Below are positions 1 through 7,398 of a stretch of 17,332 bases of DNA, piece by piece. Origin of the DNA: an uncultured Clostridia bacterium (GTDB lineage: Bacteria > Bacillota > Clostridia > TANB77 > CAG-508); contig CAKOWE010000021.1 in assembly GCA_934122235.1 (NCBI GenBank), positions 1 to 17,332 of the forward strand. The letters are read 5' to 3'. A program made the position numbers and the translations under genes. Position 1 is the stretch's first letter; every line of letters begins with the position of its first letter. The notes under the pieces were generated by a model. That model made no database searches. It worked only from the letters and a program-made list of their open reading frames with translations, and had not been told where the DNA came from.

Positions 1-888
1 GTGTTATTATTAGTTATAACTTCAAATTACATTTGGAATATAGAAATAATTTCAGATGAAATTATAAATGAAAATGAAATAGTAAGTATGTTAGAACAAG
101 AAGGATTAAAGATAGGAAATTTAAAAAATAAAATAGATACAAAAAAAATAATAAATAGCATTAGATTAAAGCGTAATGACATAGCATGGATTGGAATTAA
201 AATAAATGGTACGAATGCTATTGTAGAAATTGTTAAAAGTGAAGAAAAACCACAAATTGTTGCAGAAGATGAATATTGTAATATTGTTTCAGATAAAGAA
301 GGAATAATAACTAAAATAAATGCTCAGAATGGAACAATAGTAGCTAAAGTAGGAGATGTTGTAAGAAGTGGTACACCATTGGTAGCTGGGTGGTTAGAAG
401 GAAAATATACGGGAATCAGATATGTCCATGCAAGAGCAGATATAGAAGCTAAAGTATGGTATACTAAAAAAGAAAAAGCATATTATAATCAGGTTATATC
501 AGTGCCTACAGGAAACAAGGAAAATAAATATAGTTTAAATTTTAATAATTTTAAAATAAATTTATATAAAAACCTTTCAAATTTTAAAAATTATGATACA
601 ATAAATGAGAGCAAAAAAGTAAAATTGTTTTCCAATTTTTATTTGCCAATTGAAATAAAAAAATCAACAAACTATGAGTACCAAGAAAAACAGGTAACTT
701 ATACGGAAGAGGAACTTACAAATATAACTGTATCAAAATTAGAAGAGGAATTAAATCAGGAAATAAAAGATACAAATGCTATAGTAAATAAACAAGTTAA
801 CTCTTATAAAAATGAAGGGTACATAGAAATAGAAGTCATATACGAGGTTATTGAAAAGATTGGAACAGAAGAAAAAATAATATTCTAA
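1..888 (+). CDS. yqfD: Sporulation protein YqfD, C-terminal part (5' end outside window)
   Basis: Open from the first base, so the GTG at position 1 is very probably an internal valine codon; about 295 residues are visible of a family usually near 400. The first residues (LLLVITSNYIWNIEI) look like the end of the YqfD membrane segment, followed by a POTRA-like stretch (EIVSMLEQEGLKIG) and the family core with the IAWIGIKINGT region at about residues 60-70 and the EGIITKINAQNGTIVAKVGD region near 100-120. YqfD is a membrane-anchored protein of the sporulation regulon; its biochemical role is not established. The stop codon lies 17 bases before the ATG of the next gene, so the two are probably cotranscribed. 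Family assignment is by motif recognition. Confidence 0.87.
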   Translation: MLLLVITSNYIWNIEIISDEIINENEIVSMLEQEGLKIGNLKNKIDTKKIINSIRLKRNDIAWIGIKINGTNAIVEIVKSEEKPQIVAEDEYCNIVSDKEGIITKINAQNGTIVAKVGDVVRSGTPLVAGWLEGKYTGIRYVHARADIEAKVWYTKKEKAYYNQVISVPTGNKENKYSLNFNNFKINLYKNLSNFKNYDTINESKKVKLFSNFYLPIEIKKSTNYEYQEKQVTYTEEELTNITVSKLEEELNQEIKDTNAIVNKQVNSYKNEGYIEIEVIYEVIEKIGTEEKIIF

Positions 889-905
889 AAGGGGATGTGA
901 ATAGT

Positions 906-2135
906 ATGCAAGAGAGAAGTTTAAAATTGTACAACACAGATAAAACTTTTTTTGTAAAAATTTCCAACAAGTTGACTCAATTATTAATGCCTACAAAGTT
1001 TGGTATCAATAATATTATGATTTCAATAAAAAGAAGCAATATGTTAAAAGCATTTAATGTTTACAAAGAAGTCCTAAAAGAGAACAATGCAGAAAAAGAA
1101 GAGATTGCTACTCAAAAGTATGAAGAAACTTATGCTTTATATTTAGAATCTATAGATAAATATATAATGGAATCATTATATAAAAAAGTGAAAAATAATA
1201 TGGCAAGTCAATTTGAAAAAGATGCATTATCTAGTTATTATACAATTGTAAATTTAAAAGATAGAAATTATACAGAATATAAATATAGAAAACAAAAATA
1301 TTTATTAGAATTAGAATATCAAGGAATTTCTTCGACGCACAAAGTAGCATTAATAAATAAGATAAATCCATTTTATATAGAAAAAATGGATTCATTATAC
1401 AAGGGAATTATAAAAAATTATTCTGTACAATTGGCAGATAATGTAAATAAAAATATTAATAAGGATGAGATTTATTCTAAAATATTTAATACAATAGAAG
1501 AATACGTTATAAATATTCTGCCAATAAAAATGCAACAAGAAGAACATAAAAATAATAAAGAATTAATGAAAGAATATGATAAATACCAAAGATTTTTAGC
1601 GGGAAAGTTAGATGATATAGATATTTTAGAAAAAAATGCTGTTCTACTTGCTATAAGTAGATTAGTATTTACACATAGTTTACCACTTGCAATAGCAGAA
1701 AAGTGCTATATTAAATTATTAAAAGATGCAAGAAAAATGATAGTCAAATACTATAAAACAAGTAAATATGCTGTTATATATAAATTGTTTATGGAAGTTG
1801 TTGAGGAATATAATTTAAAGCTTTTATCAACAAAAGTTTATTGGGACAAGCCAAGTCAGAGAGATGAGTACAAAAAATTTTGGAATGAGTATAAAAATAT
1901 TCAAAGCATATCAGATGAAAATAAATTAAAAGAACAAAAAGAGATATTATTTATAAAAAATGATTTGAAAGCTTTAAATAATAGTAAAAATGATTACAAT
2001 GCAATAATAGAAATATACAAGAAAAATTTGGTGGAATTAGGAGCAATGAGACAGTTTAAAAATAGTGTTAAAAACATATTGACTCAAAAATATACGGGAA
2101 AAAAGATATCAAAAAAAGTTGTTACTAATATATAG
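906..2135 (+). CDS. Hypothetical helical protein, about 410 residues
   Basis: I do not recognise this protein. It is 409 residues from the ATG at 906, lysine/glutamate/tyrosine/asparagine rich, and appears almost wholly alpha-helical with no signal peptide or clear membrane segment. A GTG at 897 is in frame but lies only two bases after the GGGG ribosome-binding core at 891-894; the ATG at 906 has 11 bases of spacing and is the better start. It lies between yqfD and ybeY, a position occupied by phoH and sometimes an HD-domain gene in many Firmicutes. No P-loop (GxxxxGKT) or HD pair is visible, so it is not a misread PhoH or YqfF. Operon position suggests constitutive cotranscription with its neighbours; function unknown. 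Confidence 0.7.
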   Translation: MQERSLKLYNTDKTFFVKISNKLTQLLMPTKFGINNIMISIKRSNMLKAFNVYKEVLKENNAEKEEIATQKYEETYALYLESIDKYIMESLYKKVKNNMASQFEKDALSSYYTIVNLKDRNYTEYKYRKQKYLLELEYQGISSTHKVALINKINPFYIEKMDSLYKGIIKNYSVQLADNVNKNINKDEIYSKIFNTIEEYVINILPIKMQQEEHKNNKELMKEYDKYQRFLAGKLDDIDILEKNAVLLAISRLVFTHSLPLAIAEKCYIKLLKDARKMIVKYYKTSKYAVIYKLFMEVVEEYNLKLLSTKVYWDKPSQRDEYKKFWNEYKNIQSISDENKLKEQKEILFIKNDLKALNNSKNDYNAIIEIYKKNLVELGAMRQFKNSVKNILTQKYTGKKISKKVVTNI

Positions 2136-2163
2136 TGCATATTGGAATAAAGGAGGAAATAGA

Positions 2164-2634
2164 TTGCTAAAAATAGTACAAATAAATTATGACGGAGTTG
2201 ACTCAAATTTAGAATATGAACAAACTATAAATCGAGTAGCAGAAACTTGCTTTGAAGAAGAAAATTTGAATGTTAAAAATTTATACTTAAATATAATATT
2301 AACTACACCAACTAAAATAAGGGAAATAAATAATCAGTATAGGAATATTGATAAAGAAACAGATGTGTTATCTTTTCCTATGTTTGAAAAAGATGAAATA
2401 CCAAATATAAACTCTAACATTCAAGAAGTACTAGGAGATATTATAATTTCAGTAGATAGAGTTAAAGAGCAAGCAAATGAATACGGACATAGCTTTACTA
2501 GAGAACTTGCATATATGGTTGTTCATGGATTTTATCATTTAATGGGATATGATCATATAGAGGAAAAAGATAAGCAACAAATGAGAAAAAAGGAAGAACT
2601 AATATTAAATAAACTAAATATAACAAGAGAATAA
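2164..2634 (+). CDS. ybeY: Endoribonuclease YbeY (16S rRNA maturation)
   Basis: YbeY is a zinc-dependent single-strand endoribonuclease needed for 16S rRNA 3'-end maturation and 70S quality control. The metal-binding signature is intact: HGFYHLMGYDH at residues 121-131, giving His121, His125 and His131. The upstream family motif NQYRNIDKETDVLSFP (residues 57-72) is also present. The reading frame is open from 2119, but the start chosen is TTG at 2164, because AAAGGAGG (2149-2156) sits seven bases upstream; this gives 156 residues, normal for the family. It lies 28 bases after the previous gene and 24 before the DUF3048 gene, in the same operon as era, another 30S biogenesis factor. Confidence 0.95.
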   Translation: MLKIVQINYDGVDSNLEYEQTINRVAETCFEEENLNVKNLYLNIILTTPTKIREINNQYRNIDKETDVLSFPMFEKDEIPNINSNIQEVLGDIIISVDRVKEQANEYGHSFTRELAYMVVHGFYHLMGYDHIEEKDKQQMRKKEELILNKLNITRE

Positions 2635-2658
2635 AATAATTAAAAAGGGGATATAAAA

Positions 2659-3723
2659 ATGAGTAGAAGTGAGAATAAAAAAAACAAATCAAAAGTAATT
2701 TTTCCAATAATTGCCATATTAATACTTGCAATTGCTGCTGGTGTAACTTTTTATATGATAAAAGGAAATAATAATTCTTCAAAAGAGACAATGGGTGATG
2801 CTAACACTGAGCAAGCTACAAATTCACCAGAGCCAAAAAAAGAAATACAAATATATAAAGGAACAGATAGACCAATAGCTGTTATGATAGATAATAATAC
2901 AAATGCTTGGCCTCAAGCTGGAATAAATGATGCATATATGGTATATGAAATAATAGTTGAGGGTGGAGAAACTAGATTAATGGCATTATTTAAAAATGTT
3001 AACTTAGAAAAAATAGGACCAGTAAGAAGTTCAAGACATTATTTTATAGATTATGTAATGGAAAATGATGCTTTATATGCACATTATGGATGGAGTCCAC
3101 AAGCACAATCAGATATATCAACATATAAAATAAATAATATTAATGGAATATATGAAGATGCAGGATATTGGAGAGATAAGGTAAAAAAAGCTCCACATAA
3201 CGCTTTAACAAGTACAGAAAAATTATTAGCAGTTGCTAATAGAAGAGGATATAGAACAACATCTGATGCAACTAGTGTATTAAACTATACAACAGATGAA
3301 GTAGTATTAGAAAATGGTATAGATGCAAAATATGTAAGAATACCATATAATTCATATAATGTAATAGAATTTAGATATGATGAAACAACACAAAGGTATA
3401 CTAAATATGCTAAAAATAAGAAACAAACTGACTTGGCAACAGGAAATGATATAACAACTAAAAATATAATAATAACATTTGCAGAAAATTATACATTAAC
3501 AGATGCTGAAAATAAAGGAAGACAGGGGCTAAAAAATATAGGAACACTAAAAGGATATTATATAACAAATGGAAAAGCTATAGAAATTACATGTGAAAAA
3601 ACTGACAGAAAATCAAAAACAGTGTATAAAGATCTAGATGGTAATGAAATAAAAGTTAATGATGGCAATACATTTGTACAAATTTGTCCCCAAAATGCAT
3701 CAGTAACATTCGTAGAAAAATAA
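2659..3723 (+). CDS. DUF3048 domain-containing surface protein (YerB-like)
   Basis: The N-terminus is basic and followed by one hydrophobic segment (about residues 14-36), then a low-complexity Asn/Ser/Glu/Pro linker to about residue 65. The rest matches the DUF3048/YerB pattern: RPIAVMIDNN near residue 73, GPVRSSRHYFIDY near 120, and a C-terminal half containing GNEIKVNDGNTFVQI. YerB of Bacillus is a lipoprotein of unknown function; here no lipobox cysteine is visible at the membrane segment, so the protein is probably anchored by an uncleaved transmembrane helix and faces the cell wall. Length (354 residues) is normal for the family. The ribosome site AAAAGGGG lies just upstream of the ATG. 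No enzymatic role can be claimed. Confidence 0.85.
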   Translation: MSRSENKKNKSKVIFPIIAILILAIAAGVTFYMIKGNNNSSKETMGDANTEQATNSPEPKKEIQIYKGTDRPIAVMIDNNTNAWPQAGINDAYMVYEIIVEGGETRLMALFKNVNLEKIGPVRSSRHYFIDYVMENDALYAHYGWSPQAQSDISTYKINNINGIYEDAGYWRDKVKKAPHNALTSTEKLLAVANRRGYRTTSDATSVLNYTTDEVVLENGIDAKYVRIPYNSYNVIEFRYDETTQRYTKYAKNKKQTDLATGNDITTKNIIITFAENYTLTDAENKGRQGLKNIGTLKGYYITNGKAIEITCEKTDRKSKTVYKDLDGNEIKVNDGNTFVQICPQNASVTFVEK

Positions 3724-3749
3724 AAAAATTGTTATAAGAAAGGAAAAAT

Positions 3750-4655
3750 ATGGAAGACTTCAAATCTGGATTTGTCTCAATAGTAGGAAAAACAAATGTG
3801 GGTAAATCTACATTGCTTAACTCTTTAGTTGGCGAAAAAGTAGCTATTATGGCAAACAAAACTCAAACAACAAGAACAGCTATAAAAGGAATAGTAAATA
3901 GAGAAAATGCTCAAATAATATTTATAGATACTCCGGGAATACATAAACCAAAAACTAAATTAAATAAAGTAATGCTAAATACTGCATATGAAACTATTCA
4001 AGAAGTAGATATAATTTTATTTTTAGTAGATGCTACAAAACCATACATAGGAACTGCAGAAACTAAAATATTAGAGAAGTTAAAAGAAAAAAATAGAAAA
4101 ACTATATTAATAATAAATAAGATAGATTTGGTAAAAAAAGAAAAGTTATTAGAAATAATGAAATTGTATAGTGAAGCTTATACGTTTGAGGATATAATAC
4201 CAATATCTGCTTTAAAAAATGATGGATTAGAGCTTATATTAAATAAAATTATATCACTTTTGCCAATAGGTCCTGCATATTATGATATAGAAGAGTATAC
4301 AGATCAAACAATGAGACAAATTTCAGAAGAAGTAATTAGAGAAAAAGCATTAATGTTTTTAAATGAAGAAGTACCACATGGAATATATGTAGAAATAGAA
4401 AAATACACAAACAGAAAAACAGCAAAGCAAGAAGATATATATGATATAGAAGGGACAATATATTGCTTAAGAAATTCTCATAAAGGAATAATAATAGGAA
4501 AAAACGGAGAAATGCTTAAAAGAATTGGCCAATCAGCAAGAATAGAATTAGAAAAAATGTTAGATACAAAAGTAAATTTAAAATTGTGGGTAAAAGTAAA
4601 AGAAGACTGGCAAGATCAAGATAACATAGTGAAAAAATTTGATATAACAAAATAA
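3750..4655 (+). CDS. era: GTPase Era
   Basis: Era binds the 3' end of 16S rRNA and couples 30S assembly to growth. The GTPase motifs are visible in order: G1 GKTNVGKST (residues 13-21), switch region with TQTTR, G3 DTPGIHKP, G4 NKID and G5 SAL. The C-terminal KH domain contains GIIIGKNGEMLKRIG, which contacts rRNA. At 301 residues the protein is full length for the family. G1 reads GKTN where GRPN is commoner, a conservative variation. The start ATG at 3750 is preceded by AAAGGA. It is followed by yqzL and recO, the classical Bacillus/Clostridia order, which supports the assignment. Confidence 0.97.
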   Translation: MEDFKSGFVSIVGKTNVGKSTLLNSLVGEKVAIMANKTQTTRTAIKGIVNRENAQIIFIDTPGIHKPKTKLNKVMLNTAYETIQEVDIILFLVDATKPYIGTAETKILEKLKEKNRKTILIINKIDLVKKEKLLEIMKLYSEAYTFEDIIPISALKNDGLELILNKIISLLPIGPAYYDIEEYTDQTMRQISEEVIREKALMFLNEEVPHGIYVEIEKYTNRKTAKQEDIYDIEGTIYCLRNSHKGIIIGKNGEMLKRIGQSARIELEKMLDTKVNLKLWVKVKEDWQDQDNIVKKFDITK

Positions 4656-4723
4656 ATTATTCGTATAAAAATTTTAAAAATGCTAATGATAAATTAAAGG
4701 TAACTTTGAGAGGAGTGAATTGT

Positions 4724-4870
4724 ATGATAAAACAAATAGCTTGGAATACCTTTAAAAATACAGGAAATATAGATACATTCTTAGAGTACTCACAAATAAA
4801 AGATATAGAAAACAATATAAGGATTGAAGAAGATGGGAATTGTAAAAACGAAGGGGATAATAATTGCTGA
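4724..4870 (+). CDS. yqzL: YqzL-family small protein
   Basis: A 48-codon gene running from ATG 4724 to TGA 4868-4870, with a good GAGAGGAG ribosome site at 4708-4715. The product starts MIKQIAWNTFKNTGNIDTFL, matching the YqzL pattern of an early aromatic Trp, then Phe, then TGxIDxYL. In Bacillus subtilis yqzL sits between era and recO, exactly as here, so motif and synteny agree. Function is unknown. The last 38 bases overlap recO in a different frame, which suggests translational coupling. The C-terminal tail (CKNEGDNNC) lies in the overlap and is not part of the conserved core. Confidence 0.8.
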   Translation: MIKQIAWNTFKNTGNIDTFLEYSQIKDIENNIRIEEDGNCKNEGDNNC

Positions 4871-5549
4871 AAATAATAATGGAGATTTTGATAAAATGTT
4901 AACAATGTTAACACCAGGTTATGGAAAAATTGGGTGTGCTGCAAAGGGAGCGAGAAGACCAAAAAGCTTGCTTATGTCAGGCACTCAATTTTTGTGCTTT
5001 GGAGAATATATTCTATATAAGGGTAATAATACATATAATATAAATTCGTGTGAAACTATAGAAATGTTTTATGATATAAGAGTGGATTTAGATAAATTAA
5101 AATATGCAGTATATATAACTAAAATAATAAGTGATGTAACAACAGAAAACCAAAATAGCTATAAAATATTGCAACTGTTTTTAAATACATTATATGTAAT
5201 ATCTAAAACGGATAAAGACCTGGATTTAGTAACATCTATATTTAGAATAAGACTTATGTCGATAATAGGATTTAGACCCAATATAGACAAGTGTAGTTGT
5301 TGTGGAGTAATAGGTGATTTTTCTTACTTTAGTTTTTTAGATAATGGCTTTAAATGTGAAAGTTGTGGTAGACAAGATAAAGGAGCGATAAAAATATCAG
5401 AGACTACTAAAGATGCTATACGATATATAGTGCTATCTGATGCAAAAAAAATATATAGTTTTGATATAAGTGAAGAATCTAAAAGAGAATTAGAAATTGT
5501 TTCAAAATTGTATTTAAATGAGAAGTTGGAAAAGGAATATAAAATGTAA
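4833..5549 (+). CDS. recO: DNA repair protein RecO
   Basis: RecO loads RecA onto SSB-coated single strands with RecR (RecFOR pathway). The N-terminal OB fold is recognisable (KTKGIIIAENNNGDFDKMLTMLTPGYGKIGCAAKGAR, residues 5-41, broken here only for reading). The C-terminal treble-clef zinc site is intact with Cys154 and Cys157 (CSCC) and Cys175 and Cys178 (CESC). A TTG at 4824 is in frame, but AAGGA at 4819-4823 abuts it; the ATG at 4833 has nine bases of spacing and is preferred, giving 238 residues, normal for RecO. It overlaps yqzL by 38 bases. The gene is the last of the co-directional block; the next open frame is foreign-looking. Confidence 0.93.
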   Translation: MGIVKTKGIIIAENNNGDFDKMLTMLTPGYGKIGCAAKGARRPKSLLMSGTQFLCFGEYILYKGNNTYNINSCETIEMFYDIRVDLDKLKYAVYITKIISDVTTENQNSYKILQLFLNTLYVISKTDKDLDLVTSIFRIRLMSIIGFRPNIDKCSCCGVIGDFSYFSFLDNGFKCESCGRQDKGAIKISETTKDAIRYIVLSDAKKIYSFDISEESKRELEIVSKLYLNEKLEKEYKM

Positions 5550-5591
5550 AGCTGTTGCTAAAAGACACATACAAAAGAGGTGAGGAAATTT

Positions 5592-5609
5592 ATGAATAAT
5601 ATATCATAA
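5592..5609 (+). other. Strong ribosome site with a five-codon stub reading frame
   Basis: GAGGTGAGG (5577-5585) stands six bases before ATG 5592, an excellent initiation site, but the frame reads Met-Asn-Asn-Ile-Ser and stops at 5607-5609. It may be the surviving 5' end of a gene that followed recO and was lost when the downstream insertion arrived, or a leader peptide. An AGTCAA/TTGACT inverted repeat follows immediately (about 5611-5625). Confidence 0.4.
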
Positions 5610-5678
5610 AAGTCAATATTTGACTATATAAAATCATCCAATACATATCACAGACAAACGAAAGATTCTAGTTAAAAC

Positions 5679-5707
5679 TTGTAATTAATATAAAAATATG
5701 ATAATAT
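5679..5707 (+). promoter_or_regulatory. Sigma-A-type promoter for the leader and orphan gene
   Basis: TTGTAA (5679-5684), a 17-base spacer and TAATAT (5702-5707). Transcription would start near 5713-5715, about 25 bases before the GAGGTCAGTT leader motif and well before the gene at 5837. Both hexamers are good matches and the spacing is optimal. Confidence 0.6.
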
Positions 5708-5740
5708 ATTGAATAAAGTTTTTATAAAATCCAAATTAGT

Positions 5741-5820
5741 GAGGTCAGTTCGCTAGTTTTTTACATAGATAATGTAATATGACTAGCGAAAGCTGGTTGT
5801 ATTGCAAATAATTTTGCAAA
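5741..5820 (+). ncRNA. Candidate structured leader RNA (GAGGTCAGTT motif, copy A)
   Basis: Starts with GAGGTCAGTT (5741-5750). A long hairpin pairs TTCGCTAGT (5749-5757) with ACTAGCGAA (5782-5790), extended by CAG/CTG (5746-5748 with 5793-5795) and capped by an inner TTACAT/ATGTAA stem (5761-5766 with 5772-5777). A second perfect hairpin, TTGCAAA/TTTGCAA, lies at 5802-5819. The 3' arm of the second hairpin touches the AAAGGGTGAT ribosome site (5818-5827) of the gene at 5837, so translational control is possible. The same ordered landmarks (GAGGTCAGTT, TAGATAAT, TATGACTA, then a TTGCAAA hairpin) recur at 13217-13306. No known Rfam family was recognised. Confidence 0.5.
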
Positions 5821-5836
5821 GGGTGATAAGATTCCT

Positions 5837-6319
5837 ATGCTTGGAAAGTTAGTTAAGCTTGAGTGGAAAGAGCAAGATAAAGAGAAAGGCGAAGACGGCA
5901 AATATGAAACTACTGATGGCATTAGGTTCTATAACGATTATCAATATGTAGGTGGCCAGGCTCATTTTAAATTAGCTAATAAGTTGCCTTTCAAATTTGA
6001 TGGTAGTTATTCAAAAGTAGTAACTTATTGCTATGGATTACGTGACATCGGGAACAGTACCTTTCTTATGGACAATCTTTCTTCAAAAAATGGCATGCCA
6101 GAGAAAAAAGAGGTTACAGAAAGACTTTGGGTTATTATATCAAGATCACATGATATTGAAACCTCTGGAATAAAACTTTCTGGAAATGATAAGGAAGCAC
6201 TGCTGGAAATGAAAGCAGGTGACACAGTTACCGTAGACAACATGAATGATTATACACCAGAAGTTTATATGGCTGTACAGGCGGGAAATGAATTATATCT
6301 GATTAAAAAAGTCAGATAA
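5837..6319 (+). CDS. Hypothetical protein, 160 residues, probably horizontally acquired
   Basis: I do not recognise this product. It is a soluble-looking protein with no signal peptide or membrane segment, rich in beta-type alternation, with landmarks DGIRFYNDYQYVGGQAHFKL (about residues 27-46), TYCYGLRDIGNSTF (63-76) and ERLWVIISRSHD (95-106). Codon use is visibly less AT-rich than in the flanking genes (more GGC, GAC, CTG, GCG), which suggests recent transfer. The start ATG at 5837 has GGGTGAT nine bases upstream. The gene has its own promoter, a structured leader and a perfect terminator, so it is a self-contained unit inserted between recO and hpf. It does not resemble the ToxN type III toxins I can recall, despite the structured leader. 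Confidence 0.75.
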   Translation: MLGKLVKLEWKEQDKEKGEDGKYETTDGIRFYNDYQYVGGQAHFKLANKLPFKFDGSYSKVVTYCYGLRDIGNSTFLMDNLSSKNGMPEKKEVTERLWVIISRSHDIETSGIKLSGNDKEALLEMKAGDTVTVDNMNDYTPEVYMAVQAGNELYLIKKVR

Positions 6320-6324
6320 TGATT

Positions 6325-6361
6325 AACGAAGATGATTACTGACCAATCATCTTCGTTTTTT
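6325..6361 (+). terminator. Rho-independent terminator
   Basis: Perfect 13-bp stem AACGAAGATGATT / AATCATCTTCGTT (6325-6337 with 6345-6357), a seven-base loop, then a run of T. It starts five bases after the stop codon of the 160-residue gene and ends that unit. Confidence 0.92.
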
Positions 6362-6688
6362 ACTATTTTACATAAAAAGGATACGTTGCCAACACGTTTT
6401 TAGATAAAGTTCTTACGAATTTTATTTTTGCTTAAAATATAATTAAAGCTGATTAGCATAAATATAAAGAAATATAAAAAGATGTAGTTAATCTAACAGA
6501 AACAAAAATACTATTAATAGAAAAAATGGTGAAAGAATGACAAGAGACATTTTAAAGAATATATTATACGCATAATAAATACATATTGTTTTCTAAAAAA
6601 AGTTTATGCAATGCTTCTTTATTCGTTTGAAAACATTGAAAAAATAAATTAAAATTTAATAAAAAACTAAAAAATATGTAAAAAAGGT
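6362..6688. other. Gene-free AT-rich spacer
   Basis: About 330 bases between the terminator and the hpf promoter. No open frame with a credible ribosome site, no tRNA and no strong hairpin was found. I looked for the raiA-type ornate RNA that can lie upstream of hpf-like genes in Firmicutes and saw nothing I could support. Confidence 0.5.
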
Positions 6689-6717
6689 TTGAAAAAAATA
6701 ATAACTTAATATATAAT
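6689..6717 (+). promoter_or_regulatory. Sigma-A-type promoter for hpf
   Basis: TTGAAA (6689-6694), 17-base spacer, TATAAT (6712-6717), a near-consensus vegetative promoter 30 bases before the hpf start. It shows hpf is transcribed separately from the upstream insertion. Confidence 0.8.
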
Positions 6718-6746
6718 AAAGAAAAAATCGAAGGGAGAAATGAATT

Positions 6747-7283
6747 ATGAGTACAAAAATTACAGGAAAAGATTTAAAAGCAACTGAGGCAATTAAAGAT
6801 TATGTTGATAAAAAATTAGAAAGAATAGAAAAATATTTTGATGAGGAACTTGATACAACTGTTACAATAAGAACAGAAAAATCAGAACAAATTGCAGAAA
6901 TGTCTGTTAAGATTAATTCAAGCTCATTTAGAGCAGTAACAGCACATAGAGATTTATATGCCTCTATAGATAAAGACATAGATATATTAGAAGGGCAAAT
7001 TAGAAAATGGAAAACACAAAAAGATAGAGCAAATAAAGATGGTTCTATAAAACAAATGGAAGCTGTTAGTACACAAAATAGAGAAACAGAGGTAGAAAAT
7101 GAAATAATAAAAACATTATATTATGAAATAAAACCAATGACTGCAGAAGATGCAAAATTAAAATTACAAGAAAAACCAACAAATTTATTTTTAGCATTTA
7201 TAAATATAGAAACAAATAAAGTTAATGTAATATATAGAATGAAAGATAGTAAAAATTATGGAATAGTTGAACCAGAAGCATAA
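6747..7283 (+). CDS. hpf: Ribosome hibernation promoting factor, long form
   Basis: Long HPF binds the 30S decoding region and, through its C-terminal domain, dimerises ribosomes into inactive 100S particles in stationary phase. The N-terminal S30AE domain spans about residues 3-105 (KITGKDLKATEAIKDYVDKK at the start, HRDLYASIDKDIDILEGQI near 72-90). The C-terminal dimerisation domain is at about 125-175 (KPMTAEDAKLKLQ, then NVIYRMKDSKNYGIVEP), which distinguishes it from short HPF/YfiA. Length (178 residues) is normal for the long form. The ribosome site GAAGGGAG precedes ATG 6747. It has its own promoter and terminator. Confidence 0.95.
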   Translation: MSTKITGKDLKATEAIKDYVDKKLERIEKYFDEELDTTVTIRTEKSEQIAEMSVKINSSSFRAVTAHRDLYASIDKDIDILEGQIRKWKTQKDRANKDGSIKQMEAVSTQNRETEVENEIIKTLYYEIKPMTAEDAKLKLQEKPTNLFLAFINIETNKVNVIYRMKDSKNYGIVEPEA

Positions 7284-7333
7284 AATATCAATGAATTGGT
7301 ATAAGTAAGTTATAACAAAAATTCATTGCAATA

Positions 7334-7371
7334 TGTAGGAGTTGCATGATATGTGTAACTCCTATATTTTT
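7334..7371 (+). terminator. Rho-independent terminator of hpf
   Basis: Stem TAGGAGTT / AACTCCTA (7336-7343 with 7357-7364), loop of 13 bases, then TATTTTTG. It separates hpf from the murT operon. Confidence 0.8.
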
Positions 7372-7398
7372 GTTTGACACAAGAAAGGAATAATAGTG

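Noticed and set aside
6362..6746. raiA-type ornate RNA upstream of hpf
   Set aside because: Gene context fits, but no strong conserved helices could be found by eye in this AT-rich stretch.
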